From Bursaphelenchus xylophilus (lineage: Eukaryota; Nematoda; Chromadorea; Rhabditida; Aphelenchoididae), in NCBI GenBank assembly GCA_904066235.2, contig CAJFCV020000006.1, positions 1,860,001 to 1,924,000 of the forward strand: a DNA stretch of 64,000 nt. Direction: 5' to 3'. The position numbers and the translations under genes are program-made. The notes below the pieces were generated by a model. It searched no databases and was not told the origin of the DNA. It saw only the letters and a list, made by a program, of their open reading frames with translations. Shown in pieces: positions 54,362 to 64,000 of this stretch (position 1 is the first letter of the stretch; each line of letters starts with the position of its first letter).

Positions 54362-56516
54362 ATGGGCTGGCAAGACGTCGCAGCCGAGTTGATGCCATTC
54401 TATGACTATGGAATCGGAATGCTCTCCTATATTTTGAACATACTCGTCATTTACTTGGCATTAACGCAATTCACCAAAAGCACAGCCGAATACAAGACAA
54501 TCATCTTGCTGAACTGCGTGGTGGATTTGATTTTCAACACGGTCAATGTGTTGACTAGAACCGTGAGTTTTGAGAAGTTTCTACTCTCTAAAACAGAATG
54601 CCAAAAATGGCGGGAATTCAAAAATTTGAAATTTTTATGCAAATTTAGAGCTCAAAAAAGGCTCAAAAGCGGTCATAAATTTAATATTGACACGAAATCC
54701 GTCAAAAATAATTATTGAAACGGAATGCCAAAAAATCAGGGAATCGTTGTGGTACTCAAAAATGGCGTTCTCTTGATCTGAGACCATTATAAACGGTGAA
54801 AAAAATCATAAATTTTATATTACCCCGACCTCCGTCGAAAAGAACTCTTGAAACGGAATGCCAAAAAATCAGAGAATCGTTGTGAGACACAAAAAACGAG
54901 GGTTTTGTTCTGAGATCACTGTAAATCACATTTTTTAGGTTGCCGACGTCCAAGATGGCAATCTTTTCCTACTCAGCACCGGTCCTCTCGGCGAAATACC
55001 TCAACCTTATGCTGCGATGATCACCTTCTTCTGGGTATGGTCACTTCTGCTTACGGTCGTCACCGTTCCCATGCAATTCCTCTACCGCTACAGTATGCTT
55101 TGCCTCAAAAATCCGCTCTCATTAAAGCATTATGTCCTGATTTACGGCGGCTTCATCCTGGCGACCGCATTGCACTGTGCAGCCGGAGTTTTTGTGTTCG
55201 AAACGGATCCGAAGTTGTTGAAGGAATACGAACCGTTGCTGAGGAAGAATCCTATGTTCAAGGAGCATTTGCCTGTGTTCACTTTGGGCATCAAGGTGAG
55301 GATTCATAAAGAAAAATTCGTAAAAAAAACTGAGGGTCATGTATACATACATACGGTAATTTATTCCTAGTATTTAGTAAAAAGTATTCGGAATCTTTGC
55401 ACCCGTATTCTTGGTTCCAAAGAACGCTCAAGTGTCACGTAGGCCGTTTACACGTAATTTGCGAACCCGTTATTACGTACGCCTTGCGGCGCTCGAAATA
55501 GAATAAAGAGATGGTCCCGACCCACGTCAATACTCGTGGGGAAACATGACCCGGCCCGGCCCTAAGGATTTTTAGGCCAGGCCCTGAAGAACTTTTTTCT
55601 TCATTTGAATAATTTTGAATGGAAATCGCTTTTGCCAATATTTTGGCAGTGTGCTTTTGGTCTCGTTTTAGTCTTTTATTGCTGCCAGCAACGTTTCAAA
55701 CAGCACAAAATGTTTTCGATCCTTATAGAGCCACAAATAAATCTTGTTGAGTAATGCCAGGAACACAAAATGGGTACCCCAATTTTTCGTTTCGAACGAG
55801 AAAAAAATGTTTTTCTGGATAGTCCGGGTCCAAAATTTTCAATTTCGAACCCGAAACCCGCCCCAAAAATACCAAAAAAAAACCCACAACTTGAACAATT
55901 TTCTCCCTTGCTTTCCAATTTGGGATGCTCCGCCCACTTTGGCATTTCGCCGAAGCGAAATGTCACAATTGACAAAAGCGTAAAATAGTTGCGGGAAAAA
56001 CATTTTCCATGCGTAGAAGAACAGGCCAGCGTAGTCGATGCATTTTAATTTATACGGCTCAATAAACACACATTTTTCCAGGACTCCCCAAAACAAGCCT
56101 TCCACATGATGGATGTGGTTCTTATTGCTGGCGTCGCCTACTCGCTGGTCGTTTTCTGTGGCATCCGCACATTTCAGCGGCTTAAAGAGACTCGAGACTC
56201 GCTGTCGAAGAAGACACTCGCCGTTCAGCGACAAATGACCATCATCATGGCGATTCAAGCGACAAATCCGCTGATAATGCTGAACGGACCCACCGTAGGC
56301 GCTTGCCTACTGGCGTTGTTCAACGTGACCTTCAGCGGTGTTTCCTTCTTCACGACCCCCGTGATTGCCTGCATTCCGATTCTAAATCCATTGTGTGTGA
56401 TCATGGTGATCCCCAGCTTCCGGCGGTTCATAACTTGCCACAGGTTGAGGCATGGGAAAAGGATCGGAGCCACTTCAGAAGGACTGTCAACAAGAGTCAG
56501 CTCCAGGCAGACTTGA
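54362..56516 (+). CDS. Nematode 7TM chemoreceptor, Srd/Str type, three exons
   Basis: Exons: 54362-54562, 54939-55295, 56082-56516, joining to 330 residues, the usual length for Srd and Str receptors. Hydrophobic segments fit seven membrane passes: about 17-37 (GMLSYILNILVIYLAL), 46-62, 91-113, 129-150, 197-214, 240-262 and 273-297. Family marks are the GP pair before TM3 (residues 82-83), the QFLYRY motif after TM3, and an end of TM7 reading PILNPLCVIMVIPSFRRF. The GP and the YRY pattern favour Srd; Str cannot be excluded. Such receptors are usually expressed in ciliated sensory neurons and detect small molecules; the ligand is unknown. A splice-acceptor-like TTCTAG sits five bases before the ATG. 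Introns carry short GGCATTCCG-type repeats. The gene appears intact. Confidence 0.88.
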
Positions 56517-56811
56517 GATAATAACTTGTTTTTTTGCGTTGAAATACTCGGTGATTTTGATAAAAGATATCTTTTGGAGAGCGGTCGGTTTTCTTGGTTC
56601 AATGTCGTTGCGGACAAATACCGATGCAAGTAGTTCGGCTAGTACCGTATGTGTACTACTCGGCGCAAAAGCTGATATTAAGGCCCCCAATTCTGTCGCA
56701 TTATGAATAAACCTTGCCTGGAAATCGACCTTTCCAGCGTTTTTGAGCGTTCTAGCTGTTGCTACAACTTGAAAAAATGAAGGAAAGATTTTTGTAAATC
56801 TACCAAATGAT

Positions 56812-57190
56812 GTGCAAAGTAAAGTGCGAGGCGGAACGACCAAGCTTCGAGGATGTTCCCACGAGGAACGATCGGCATTTATTCAAATTTGATTGTACTT
56901 TCCTACGTGGGGCTTCCCTATAAAAGGCCTCCTTTCCAATGAACGAATCACTTGACTCTTGAGCTCTCGTCTTGTCTGGTTACTGGTGTCCGATTCCACC
57001 TTCGGCAGAAAAGAAATTCGACGATCTGGCAGTGGTCTTGCGGTGCTCTCCTCTGTCGATTACCTTACGCTGTTGATTCTACCTGAAAAGACTTGGCCTT
57101 CCAAGTGGAAGGTTGCGTATATGGAAGTCGGGTAATCGAAGATTATTGTTCCCCTGTTATATGAACACGAGAATAAAGATAAGTCAACTC
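56812..57190. repeat. LTR-like or duplicated promoter segment
   Basis: GAGGCGGAACGACC, GAGGATGTTCCCACGAG, CAAATTTGATTGTACTTTC and CCTATAAAAGG at 56827-56940 are matched in order by GAGGCGGAAGGACC, GAGGATTTCCCAACGAG, CAAATTTGATTATTCTTTC and CCTATGAAAGG at 63882-63985. Downstream a polyadenylation-like GAGAATAAAGATAAG lies at 57170-57184. A TATA-like box and AATAAA about 240 bp apart fit a solo LTR; a promoter duplicated with a gene is the alternative. Confidence 0.4.
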
Positions 57191-57864
57191 GAATACGATG
57201 AATTTATCAATGAAATAACAAATACAATAAAGCTTAATAAAAACCAATTACTCAAAACAACAACACAATAAAATTACTTCAAATCAACACAACTTAACAA
57301 CAACACTTCACAACAACAACATAACAACTCGACTACCCATAAAATATATCTGATCAAGATGGGATAAAACCTCGGAGAAGGTTACGGTGTCGTGAATCAG
57401 GCGCTTCGCTTCGGGATCTCTCCATCGAACATTCTCGAACATCGGGGAAAAACAACTGGGGAAACAGTTGACACAGGGGACGTGTCTCTCTCTCCATAAA
57501 TTCCATCGAGTTGACACATCGTGGATAACTCCAGGTTCCGTGGAATCTGACAACTGGGTTGTCGGGCCTTTCGACAAAAAAAAAGAAAAAAAAGATGGGT
57601 TGAAAACCATTCAGCGGAACGGCCGAGGAGCGTTTGAAACTGGACAAGGCTGGGCCAACCTCTTCCGGTCCGAAAGTAGTTGCGGCGCAATAGTCCGGGC
57701 CTAGAGTCATGCCTACATATGAGTACATGTACCGTTTCTTTTTGCAGCATACTTAACATTTTAATGAAGGAAAGAAACTAAATTTTATATAAAAACGGGA
57801 AAGAAGTTCAAAAACTGTGAGGATCTCCTTCTTATGCTTCCACCGTATTCCTTTTCTTCCACCT
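57191..57864. other. 3' flank of galectin-like gene A, CAACA-rich
   Basis: It begins with an ACAACAACA-rich stretch and then has moderately GC-rich DNA (57360-57720) with open frames but no recognised protein or splice pattern. Could be a gene relic. Confidence 0.35.
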
Positions 57865-59743
57865 CTAGAGAGCGTTAACACATTCTGGTGTGGAGTCGCC
57901 GAGTTCTCGAATCCTATCCACCCATCCATCCGCTCGAATGACCAGCAATTTCGCATAGGCCTGCCATGGTCGCGGGGTCGTGTGCTTGAAGCACCTCTTG
58001 TAATTCCGTTTCTTAACATCATACTCCATGAAAAGGCCATGAAATGTGTTCACTACGCTGAACTTGTTCTGAACATAGCACTGTACGCCGGGGAACTGCG
58101 TAAATGACATTTTGTTCTTCCATGCGTATCCAAAATGGCTGGCAATAGTAACGTTGTGCTGTTGTGGGGTGATGCGAAATTGCGCGAGAATGTTGTCATC
58201 CGCGTCGAGGAAGTTGAAGGACATCGGGAGTTGTCCCGGGGTGAAAGTAAATTCAAAGCCCCGTTCTGAAGAATATAAAGTATTTTACAGCGTGCCTTTG
58301 AAATGATGATTCAGCCCTAGCTACGCTCCTGTTCTCCAACCAGCGCGTTCCGATTTTTCCGGTCGGCGACAGTTTGGGTCAACACAGAATCGATCAATAT
58401 GGGGAACAGGGCGGGTGGATACCCCGTTGGATGGTCGGCGGACGCTCGGCAAAGGCTCGACCGCGACTTGGCGAAGACTTGCAATATGCCCGCTTTTTCG
58501 AATTAAATTTTAGTTATTATTAACGTTTGTTTTTTACCCTGAGTTTCTGTAACATATAAAAGAATATAATTTATGGCAAAAAACGAAGATCCGTAACTTT
58601 TAGCTAGACATTATTGATGTGAGTACATGTAAAATCCCTCAAAATAGGTGATAATCTATCCCAGGGCCCGAGCAATCCTATTATTTATTTTTACTAACCA
58701 AGCCTTCTCCTAGCTTCCCTCATGCATACAACGACGAACCGACGCGATCCATAGTATCGTTGACCCGAACTGTCGCCGACCCAAAGAGTTGTAGCGCCTT
58801 ACAAAGCACCTACCGTACGTGAAATTTATAGGTTGCATAATCCTGCCAGCTGCTGCCCAACTATCAATTCCAAATTGCACATTATCCGGTTTTTTAACGA
58901 TATGCACCAATTGAATTCCATCGATGAAGACGGAGTGGACATTGAGCTTTCCCCGTCGGTCAACTACTAGCGAATTTTGGTATCGATTATTCGTAACTTT
59001 CAGTAGAATATCAAAATCATTTGTGAAGATATCGTTTATTGTTAAGTTCTGCTTTGTCGTCGGACCCACTGAAAGATGTAAACCAATCAGTGTACGAAGT
59101 CTTGTTTGTTTAGTACTTACAAAGGTCACTCCCGATAACCGACAGGCTGTTCGAAGAAAGCTGGATTTCCATTGAAATCAGAGAAGATGTTGTCCGGTGA
59201 TCATAAGTATCATTGAGAGCACGATAGTGGAAATGAATTTCTACTTCGTCGTCTGAAAAACGGTTCATGAAGTCACCAAGAAAACTTACAAGGGAAGAGC
59301 CTCAAACCCAGTTTCTGATCATACCTTTGTGAGCAAAAATTTATGTTTTTTTGCGGAAACATTAACCCTTACAGTAGAAATGGGCAACACAAAATTGTTC
59401 TTCAATGTACGGTAGAAATACGTATGAATCTTTTGATGCTAAAATTGGCAAAAAAAGTGCCACATTTTTGCCAAATTTCGACCTAAAAATCTGGGTCGTT
59501 TGAGCAAAGCGCGAGCTGGAAATCGCTCATGTGCGTTAGCAAAAACTAATCAAAATATACGCCAAGTTTCAACAACATCTGCGAGTCGCACGGAAAAAAT
59601 CTTTTGAACTTACTTGCCGTCATGATTCCTGACAAATAGATGACATCGCCAGGTGCAAGCCCCTGCAGTAGTGGCTTTACAATTTCTGCAACTGCCTGCA
59701 GTTGTAGGAATGAGAATAACAGACATAGAACATAACCGTTCAT
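57865..59743 (-). CDS. Secreted galectin-like protein A, four exons
   Basis: Exons on the minus strand: 59743-59614, 59252-59121, 59068-58814, 58265-57865, in one frame to 305 residues. The N-terminus MNGYVLCLLFSFLQLQAVAE is a signal peptide. The first half looks like a galectin-type beta-sandwich: GDVIYLSG, DEVEIHFHYRA and VNNR-like alternation; the second half (FEFTFTPGQLPMSFNFLD, DILLKVTNNRYQ earlier) may be a second, diverged domain. Canonical galectin sugar-binding residues (H-NPR, W-E-R) are not all visible, so carbohydrate binding is uncertain. It has three Cys in the C-terminal half. It is head-to-head with gene B about 300 bp away, so the two may share a promoter region. Nematode galectin-like secreted families often respond to infection; that is only context. 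Confidence 0.65.
59330..59600. mobile_element. Decayed Harbinger-like MITE half in gene A intron 1
   Basis: TTGCGGAAACATTAACCCTT, GCAAAGCGCGAGCTGG and CCAAGTTTCAACAACATCTG are the right-half motifs of the family. Both termini are lost. Confidence 0.55.
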
Positions 59744-60059
59744 CCTTTGCACCTGAAGTCGTTGCCGCCCTCACAAAACTGTGGGTCGGTTTTGCGATAA
59801 AAGTGTTTACAGCCCATTCTAATCAAATTTTTGTTGGTGTTTTGCGTCCATCCGGCTTCTTATCTGTTTTTTCCAATAAATTGTCATTACTCAAAAATTT
59901 TCCTTGTGATTCGCGATTAGAGAACGCTGTAGTCAGGCTTATTGAATGCGTTATCAGGCTAGGGCAAGTTCCGGTTAAAATGCGTCCCTTGCTGATCGCG
60001 TTGATTTTTTTCAGCAAGCCATTGAAATACATTGTGCAGAAAAGTCGTTAACCTATTCA

Positions 60060-60996
60060 ATGAAGTACTTCTTCCATTACGCGTTTATATTCTCATGGTT
60101 ACAACTGGGATCATCTAAACTCATCATCCTCCCGGAATCAATGGGGAATCGCGATCGGCTAGTTGCCAAATGGGCCAAGTTCAGCGGTGAGATCAACTTT
60201 CTCGGGTCTTCAGAGCGCTTAATTCCAAAGAGTGGCGTATTCTACGCCGACTACGAGAAGGTTCTCACAATTACACTAACAGCAGGTCGTATTACCGTTA
60301 TTGGCAAAGCAAAAGGAGGAGGCCGCCCGACGTTGTATAGCGGTCCGTTTGACGAAAAAGCGGAGTGTGAGTTTGTTGTGCAGACCTTCGATCCTAACGC
60401 TCTATTCATCACACTAAATGGCGTACAACTTGATGATAATGGCAAAATGTTGGAGAATCCTATGGAGACGGTCAAAGTGGTCGAAATCTCCGGTGATGTA
60501 CGCGGCTTGCAAAAGTTCGACCTTGATCACAGTGCACGTGATCCGATCCTTCGCAAAATAAAATTCGGGATGGGTAAGAATAATTTATGATTCGTAATGT
60601 GTTCTAGGTGACTGCATTGTAATGCCACTTACGAGCTTCGGAAATGTATTCTCTACATTCTACTTAATGGATCCGCAAAATCAGATAGCTCTTCAAATGT
60701 TTTTGTATCCACGCGGCGAAAAATTCTATATAATATCATTCCGCTCACATAACGGAATTTCATGGGATTCAGCGACCGATATCAGCATTGAAAGAAAAGA
60801 ACGTGGCCATCAATATCTGGTTAAAATTGTAAACGCGATTCCAGCTTTACACATCCTTGTTGATGAAAAGTCATTCCATAACTATACCCATCACGTCAAG
60901 TTTCCCTATAAGGAATACGTGTCGCTGTATGCAAATTCTTTAAGTTTTGAAACATTCATTCACTTTGTGGAGGAAAGAAAAAATTGCCTCGTTTAA
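60060..60996 (+). CDS. Secreted galectin-like protein B, two exons
   Basis: Exons 60060-60573 and 60608-60996 give 300 residues; the intron is only 34 bases (GTAAGAAT to TTCTAG), very short even for nematodes. Signal peptide: MKYFFHYAFIFSWLQLGSS. Two tandem domains: residues 21-171, with VFYADYEKVLTITLTAGRI, CEFVVQTFDPNALFITLNG and VVEISGDVRGL near the end (the last matches the galectin C-terminal strand), and residues 172-300, with FRSHNGISWD and HILVDEKSF. A splice-acceptor-like TTTTTCAG ends at 60014, 45 bases before the ATG. AATAAA is at 61028-61033. Sugar-contact residues of classical galectins are not evident, so this is best called galectin-like. Closest relative in the window is the broken copy C. 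Confidence 0.72.
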
Positions 60997-61510
60997 CATT
61001 AACGATATTTTGTGATTGCTTCTTCGAAATAAAAAGATATTTTTGTCCCTAGTCTAGGTCCTATGAAAAACCCCCAAGACCAAATAAGAAACACATATAA
61101 AACAGCAAAAAGACTAGCTGAAAGACAATGGAGGGCGATAAAGATAGAGTAATCTCACGTGTCTTGCTTCAAATTGAAGACGACCGGTAGGATAACAAAT
61201 AGGTAAAGGAATTACAATTGGCTTTATTCGGGGAGCAAAGGAAAAAAGTGACGGCAAGGTGATCGGTCCATTAAGGAAAAAAGTGACGGCAAGGTGATCG
61301 GTCCAAAAAAAAGCAATCAAAAGTCTCCGCCGAATGCACAATTTTCCGCGTTGGTGGACGTAAAAAGTCTTTTAGGCAAAAAGCCGCCTATCTCCCTCTT
61401 CCTGCTGCAAAAAGATTTTTAGGATATCTTGGCTGAGCGCCGAGAAATCAACAAGAACTTTCCGGGGAATTTCTCTGGACACCCTGTACAGAAAGCCATT
61501 TACCTACTCA
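60997..61510. other. Intergenic between galectin-like copies B and C
   Basis: It contains a perfect 30-bp direct repeat (AAGGAAAAAAGTGACGGCAA and following GGTGATCGGTCC) at about 61240 and 61273. Otherwise no feature was recognised. Confidence 0.5.
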
Positions 61511-62447
61511 ATGAAGTACTTATGCTGTTATGCGTTTATGTTCCCATTGTTACAACTGGTATCATCAAAACTCATCATCCTTCCGGAATCAATGCGGAGT
61601 CGCGATCGGCTAGTTGCCAAATGGACCAGGTTCAGCGGTGAGATCAACTTTCTCGGGTCTTCAGAGCGCTTACTCCCGAAGAGTGGCGTATTCTACGCCG
61701 ACTACGAGAAGGTTCTAACAATAACACTAAGAGCAGGTTGTATTAATGTCATTGGCAAGGCAAAAGAAGACGGCCGCCCGACGTTGTATAGTGGTTCGTT
61801 TCGCCAAGCAGCGGAGTGTGAGTTTGTTGTGCAGACCTTCGAACCAAACGCTCTATTCATCACACTAAATGGCGTACAACTTGATGATAATGGCAAAATG
61901 TTGGAGAATCCTATGGAGACGGTCAAAGTGGTCGAAATCTCAGGCGATGTACGTGGTTTGCAACAGTTTGACTTCACGTCATCCGATCCTTCGCAAAATA
62001 AAATTCGGGATGGGTAAGAATAATTTATGATTCGTAATAGTGTTCTACATAGGTGACTCCATTACAATGGCCATTAGAGTTTGGGAACAGAAGTGGTATG
62101 GCGTTTCCTTCTACTTAATGAACCCGCAAAATACCGTAGCCCTACAAATGATGATGTCTGTATTCTCGGGCAACGGTATAGTAGAGTTCCGTTCTCACAA
62201 TGGAATTTCATGGGAAAACGAGACCAGCGCGGGTTTTACAGCAAAACAAAACAACCATTTATAAAATGTGACTGTGGTCAATGCTATTGAAGGGTTACTC
62301 ATTTATGTGGATGGAGGGAAAGAGATCAAAACATTTACCCATCAAATCGAGTACCCGTGTAAGGAATACGTTTCGCTGTACGCAAACACACATAGCAACG
62401 ATGAAGCGTTTATTCACTCTGTTGACGAAAGAAAAAATTGCATTTAG
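61511..62447 (+). pseudogene. Galectin-like copy C, disrupted
   Basis: It is colinear with gene B: exon 1 at 61511-62013, exon 2 at 62053-62447, with most residues shared in the first domain. Relative to B, exon 1 lacks 11 bases near 61975, shifting the frame, so the B-type splice junction would run straight into TGA at the start of exon 2. Exon 2 also has an in-frame TAA at about 62262 (NNHL followed by stop, where B has a Tyr-Leu pair), after which the frame resumes VTVVNAIEGLLIYVDGG to ERKNCI and stop. Two independent lesions indicate a pseudogene. A truncated product of 168 residues from exon 1 alone would still contain the signal peptide and most of domain 1. Confidence 0.75.
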
Positions 62448-62672
62448 CATTCGTGCTGTAACTGGAGAAAATAAATTCATTCAATTTATTGTCAGTGGAA
62501 ATCATGCAGTGAATTTTAAGGTTTTGAAGGATCTTTCCATCGAAGCGGTCGTGTGTAGAGGAGTGTCCTTGAACAGGGCGTACACCGAGGCCAGCTCCAC
62601 CGCTCCATTGCCACGTCTTTCCCAACAGTTTCTCGAGCTAACTTCCCTTGGTTTCGAATTGATCCAGCATTG
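62448..62672 (+). pseudogene. Orphan galectin-domain fragment
   Basis: One open stretch contains KFIQFIVSGNHAVNFKVLKD and LSIEAVVCRGVSLNRAY, which match the galectin pattern F-x-V-x-NG-x-H-x-x-x-F followed by the last strand pair. This is a clearer galectin signature than in genes A-D. It has no start, no preceding first half and no intron. It adjoins the broken copy C, so it is probably the remains of another family member. It ends at TGA near 62673. Confidence 0.6.
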
Positions 62673-62942
62673 ACAGTAGGGACTTGAAATCCATTACGAG
62701 TAATGGTTGCTGTCCCAGGCAAAGCCTTTAGTGTGCGCGACGGAAATTTATTTCTTATTTCAATCATTACAGAGTTGTTTGAAAACTTTTCTCGTGAATT
62801 CGTCGCTATTACAAGCAAAAATAACCCTGAGAATTAGAACATCCGGGATCTTTTATCAACCTGTTATCAATAAAAGTCTTTCATTCTCGAAAAATTTTGA
62901 GGCTATTTACTTTTCTTGCCTCTTTGTTGTCATCCCTGTCGC

Positions 62943-63858
62943 ATGTGTGTTAGAGGCATTGCGATATTTACAGTCTTACTAACTGTCATTCAATGTCTAG
63001 CAGCTCTGAAGGAGGCAAGGCATGCGCTTGAAAGAATTGGTTATGGAGACATCGTGGAGATCGAAGGCCAACTGGAGGACGTGACGCGCCCAAACATAGC
63101 CATTAATTTTTACTACGGGTCTATGAATCAGGGAGTCGTGTACAACGAAACCAAAAAAACGTTGGCAATTGTGATTGACAATGGTAATAAGACGATCTGC
63201 ATACGTAGAAACGAAGATAACGCCGAGCCCAGTTGTTGGGAAGGTTTTGTTTTGCCTTCCTACTTTCAAATAACGATTCAAATTATTGAACAGAATAGAG
63301 TGCGGATTGCCGTGAAGAGTGAAAATTTCGAAACTAGATTTGATAATAATTGCGATTTTACGCAGTCAGTGGAAATATCTGGGGATATCAAAAACCTGAA
63401 TCGCTTCGAAATCAACCATAATCCTCGCCTTCCGATCTTGAGGGCAGTCAGCTTTGGAATGGGTAATTTAACACATTAAAACTATCGTTTTCTTTGCAGG
63501 CAACTTCATTGAGATGCGCTTTGAAGCTGGCAATCAACCAACCTTGATATTTTTGAAGTCACCTTATCATCTCATCTCTCTGGAACTTGTAATCAACCCC
63601 AATGGCGTTGTAGAAATGAATTCGTTGTTGTCGGAGGTTTGGGGAGAAACTCAAAGATTCTATGGTGGTTCAACAGGGAACGAGGATATTATAAAACTGG
63701 TCAACACATTGGACTGTGTTGAGATCTGGAAGGCAAACATCAAGAGGTATTGCTACAAACACCGAGTGGCTTACCCTTATAAAGACTATTCCCTTCTGCA
63801 TGTGGATGTTGGAGAAGGTGGACTGGTCAAAGACATTGTAGAAGGAAGGCAATTTTGA
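62943..63858 (+). CDS. Secreted galectin-like protein D, two exons
   Basis: Exons 62943-63462 and 63500-63858 join to 292 residues; the intron is 37 bases with a TCTTTGCAG acceptor. Signal peptide: MCVRGIAIFTVLLTVIQCLA. The domain-1 end motif SVEISGDIKNLNRFEI corresponds to VEISGDVRGL of gene B, and exon 2 starts with GNFIEMRFEAG, parallel to GDCIVMPLTSFG of B. Domain 2 keeps the pattern up to KHRVAYPYKDYSLLHVDV, parallel to HHVKFPYKEYVSLYAN. Sequence identity to B is otherwise low, and its six or so Cys are differently placed, suggesting an old duplication or rapid change. The intron position and phase are conserved with B. Start chosen at the ATG opening the hydrophobic segment. Confidence 0.7.
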
Positions 63859-64000
63859 ACGACTACTCCTTTAAAAAGTTTGAGGCGGAAGGACCGAATT
63901 TTGAGGATTTCCCAACGAGAATTTATGTTCATTGCTCAAATTTGATTATTCTTTCTACATATTTAAGGTTTACCTATGAAAGGGCTTTCTCTACGTTGTA
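63859..64000. repeat. Start of an LTR-like or promoter-like segment, cut by window end
   Basis: From 63880 the sequence matches 56825-56950 in order and spacing (GAGGCGGAAGGACC, CAAATTTGATTATTCTTTC, CCTATGAAAGG). The remainder lies beyond the window. Confidence 0.4.

Noticed and set aside
55435..55980. Frames of 67-99 codons within intron 2 of the chemoreceptor
   Set aside because: They lie between well-supported exons, overlap on both strands and include a short repeat motif; no protein similarity was recognised.

Overview
This window is nuclear DNA from a nematode, most likely a rhabditid close to Caenorhabditis. The organism call rests on the gene families (a SUP-12/RBM24-type RNA-binding protein, a DUF229 protein, a nematode 7TM chemoreceptor, secreted galectin-like proteins), on compact AT-rich introns with GTAAG donors and TTTCAG acceptors, on splice-acceptor-like sites a few bases before start codons that look like trans-splicing sites, and on a dense population of small inverted-repeat elements. 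The DNA is AT-rich. Genes and repeat-derived islands stand out by their higher GC.

Layout. 1-380: the tail of an unrecognised + strand gene or pseudogene. 384-4020 (-): a complete five-exon sup-12 orthologue. 4.1-28.7 kb: a gene-poor, repeat-rich block with no coding exon I can defend. It holds nested MITEs, a 520-bp and a 1.9-kb foldback structure, and several arrays of the palindrome GCACNGTGC. 28.75-39.53 kb (+): a nine-exon DUF229 gene whose introns are packed with mobile elements and minisatellites. 39.5-42.0 kb: repeats. 42.0-46.7 kb (+): a seven-exon single-pass membrane protein of unknown family, with a 1.2-kb GCACNGTGC array in one intron and a decayed mariner in another. 46.8-47.4 kb: a decayed Merlin (ISXO2-like) transposase. 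47.57-51.96 kb (-): a six-exon secreted protein with Ig-like and thrombospondin-type signatures. 54.36-56.52 kb (+): a three-exon Srd/Str-type chemoreceptor. 56.8-57.2 kb: an LTR-like or duplicated promoter segment that recurs at the window end. 57.87-63.86 kb: a cluster of secreted galectin-like genes (one on -, two intact on +, one broken copy and one orphan fragment).

The host genes show no shared pathway. The only coherent group is the galectin-like cluster, which looks like a recently expanded, fast-evolving secreted lectin family. The most unusual content is non-coding: the GCACNGTGC palindrome system appears in many separate arrays, sometimes between terminal inverted repeats beginning AAAGTGCGTAGAC. 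At least six other inverted-repeat families are nested in one another, several with readable target-site duplications.

Exon coordinates were read by hand from splice consensus and frame continuity. All five multi-exon genes of the first 57 kb and three of the galectin-like genes keep an open frame through every junction, which is the main support for the models. Family assignments come from recognised motifs, not from a search.
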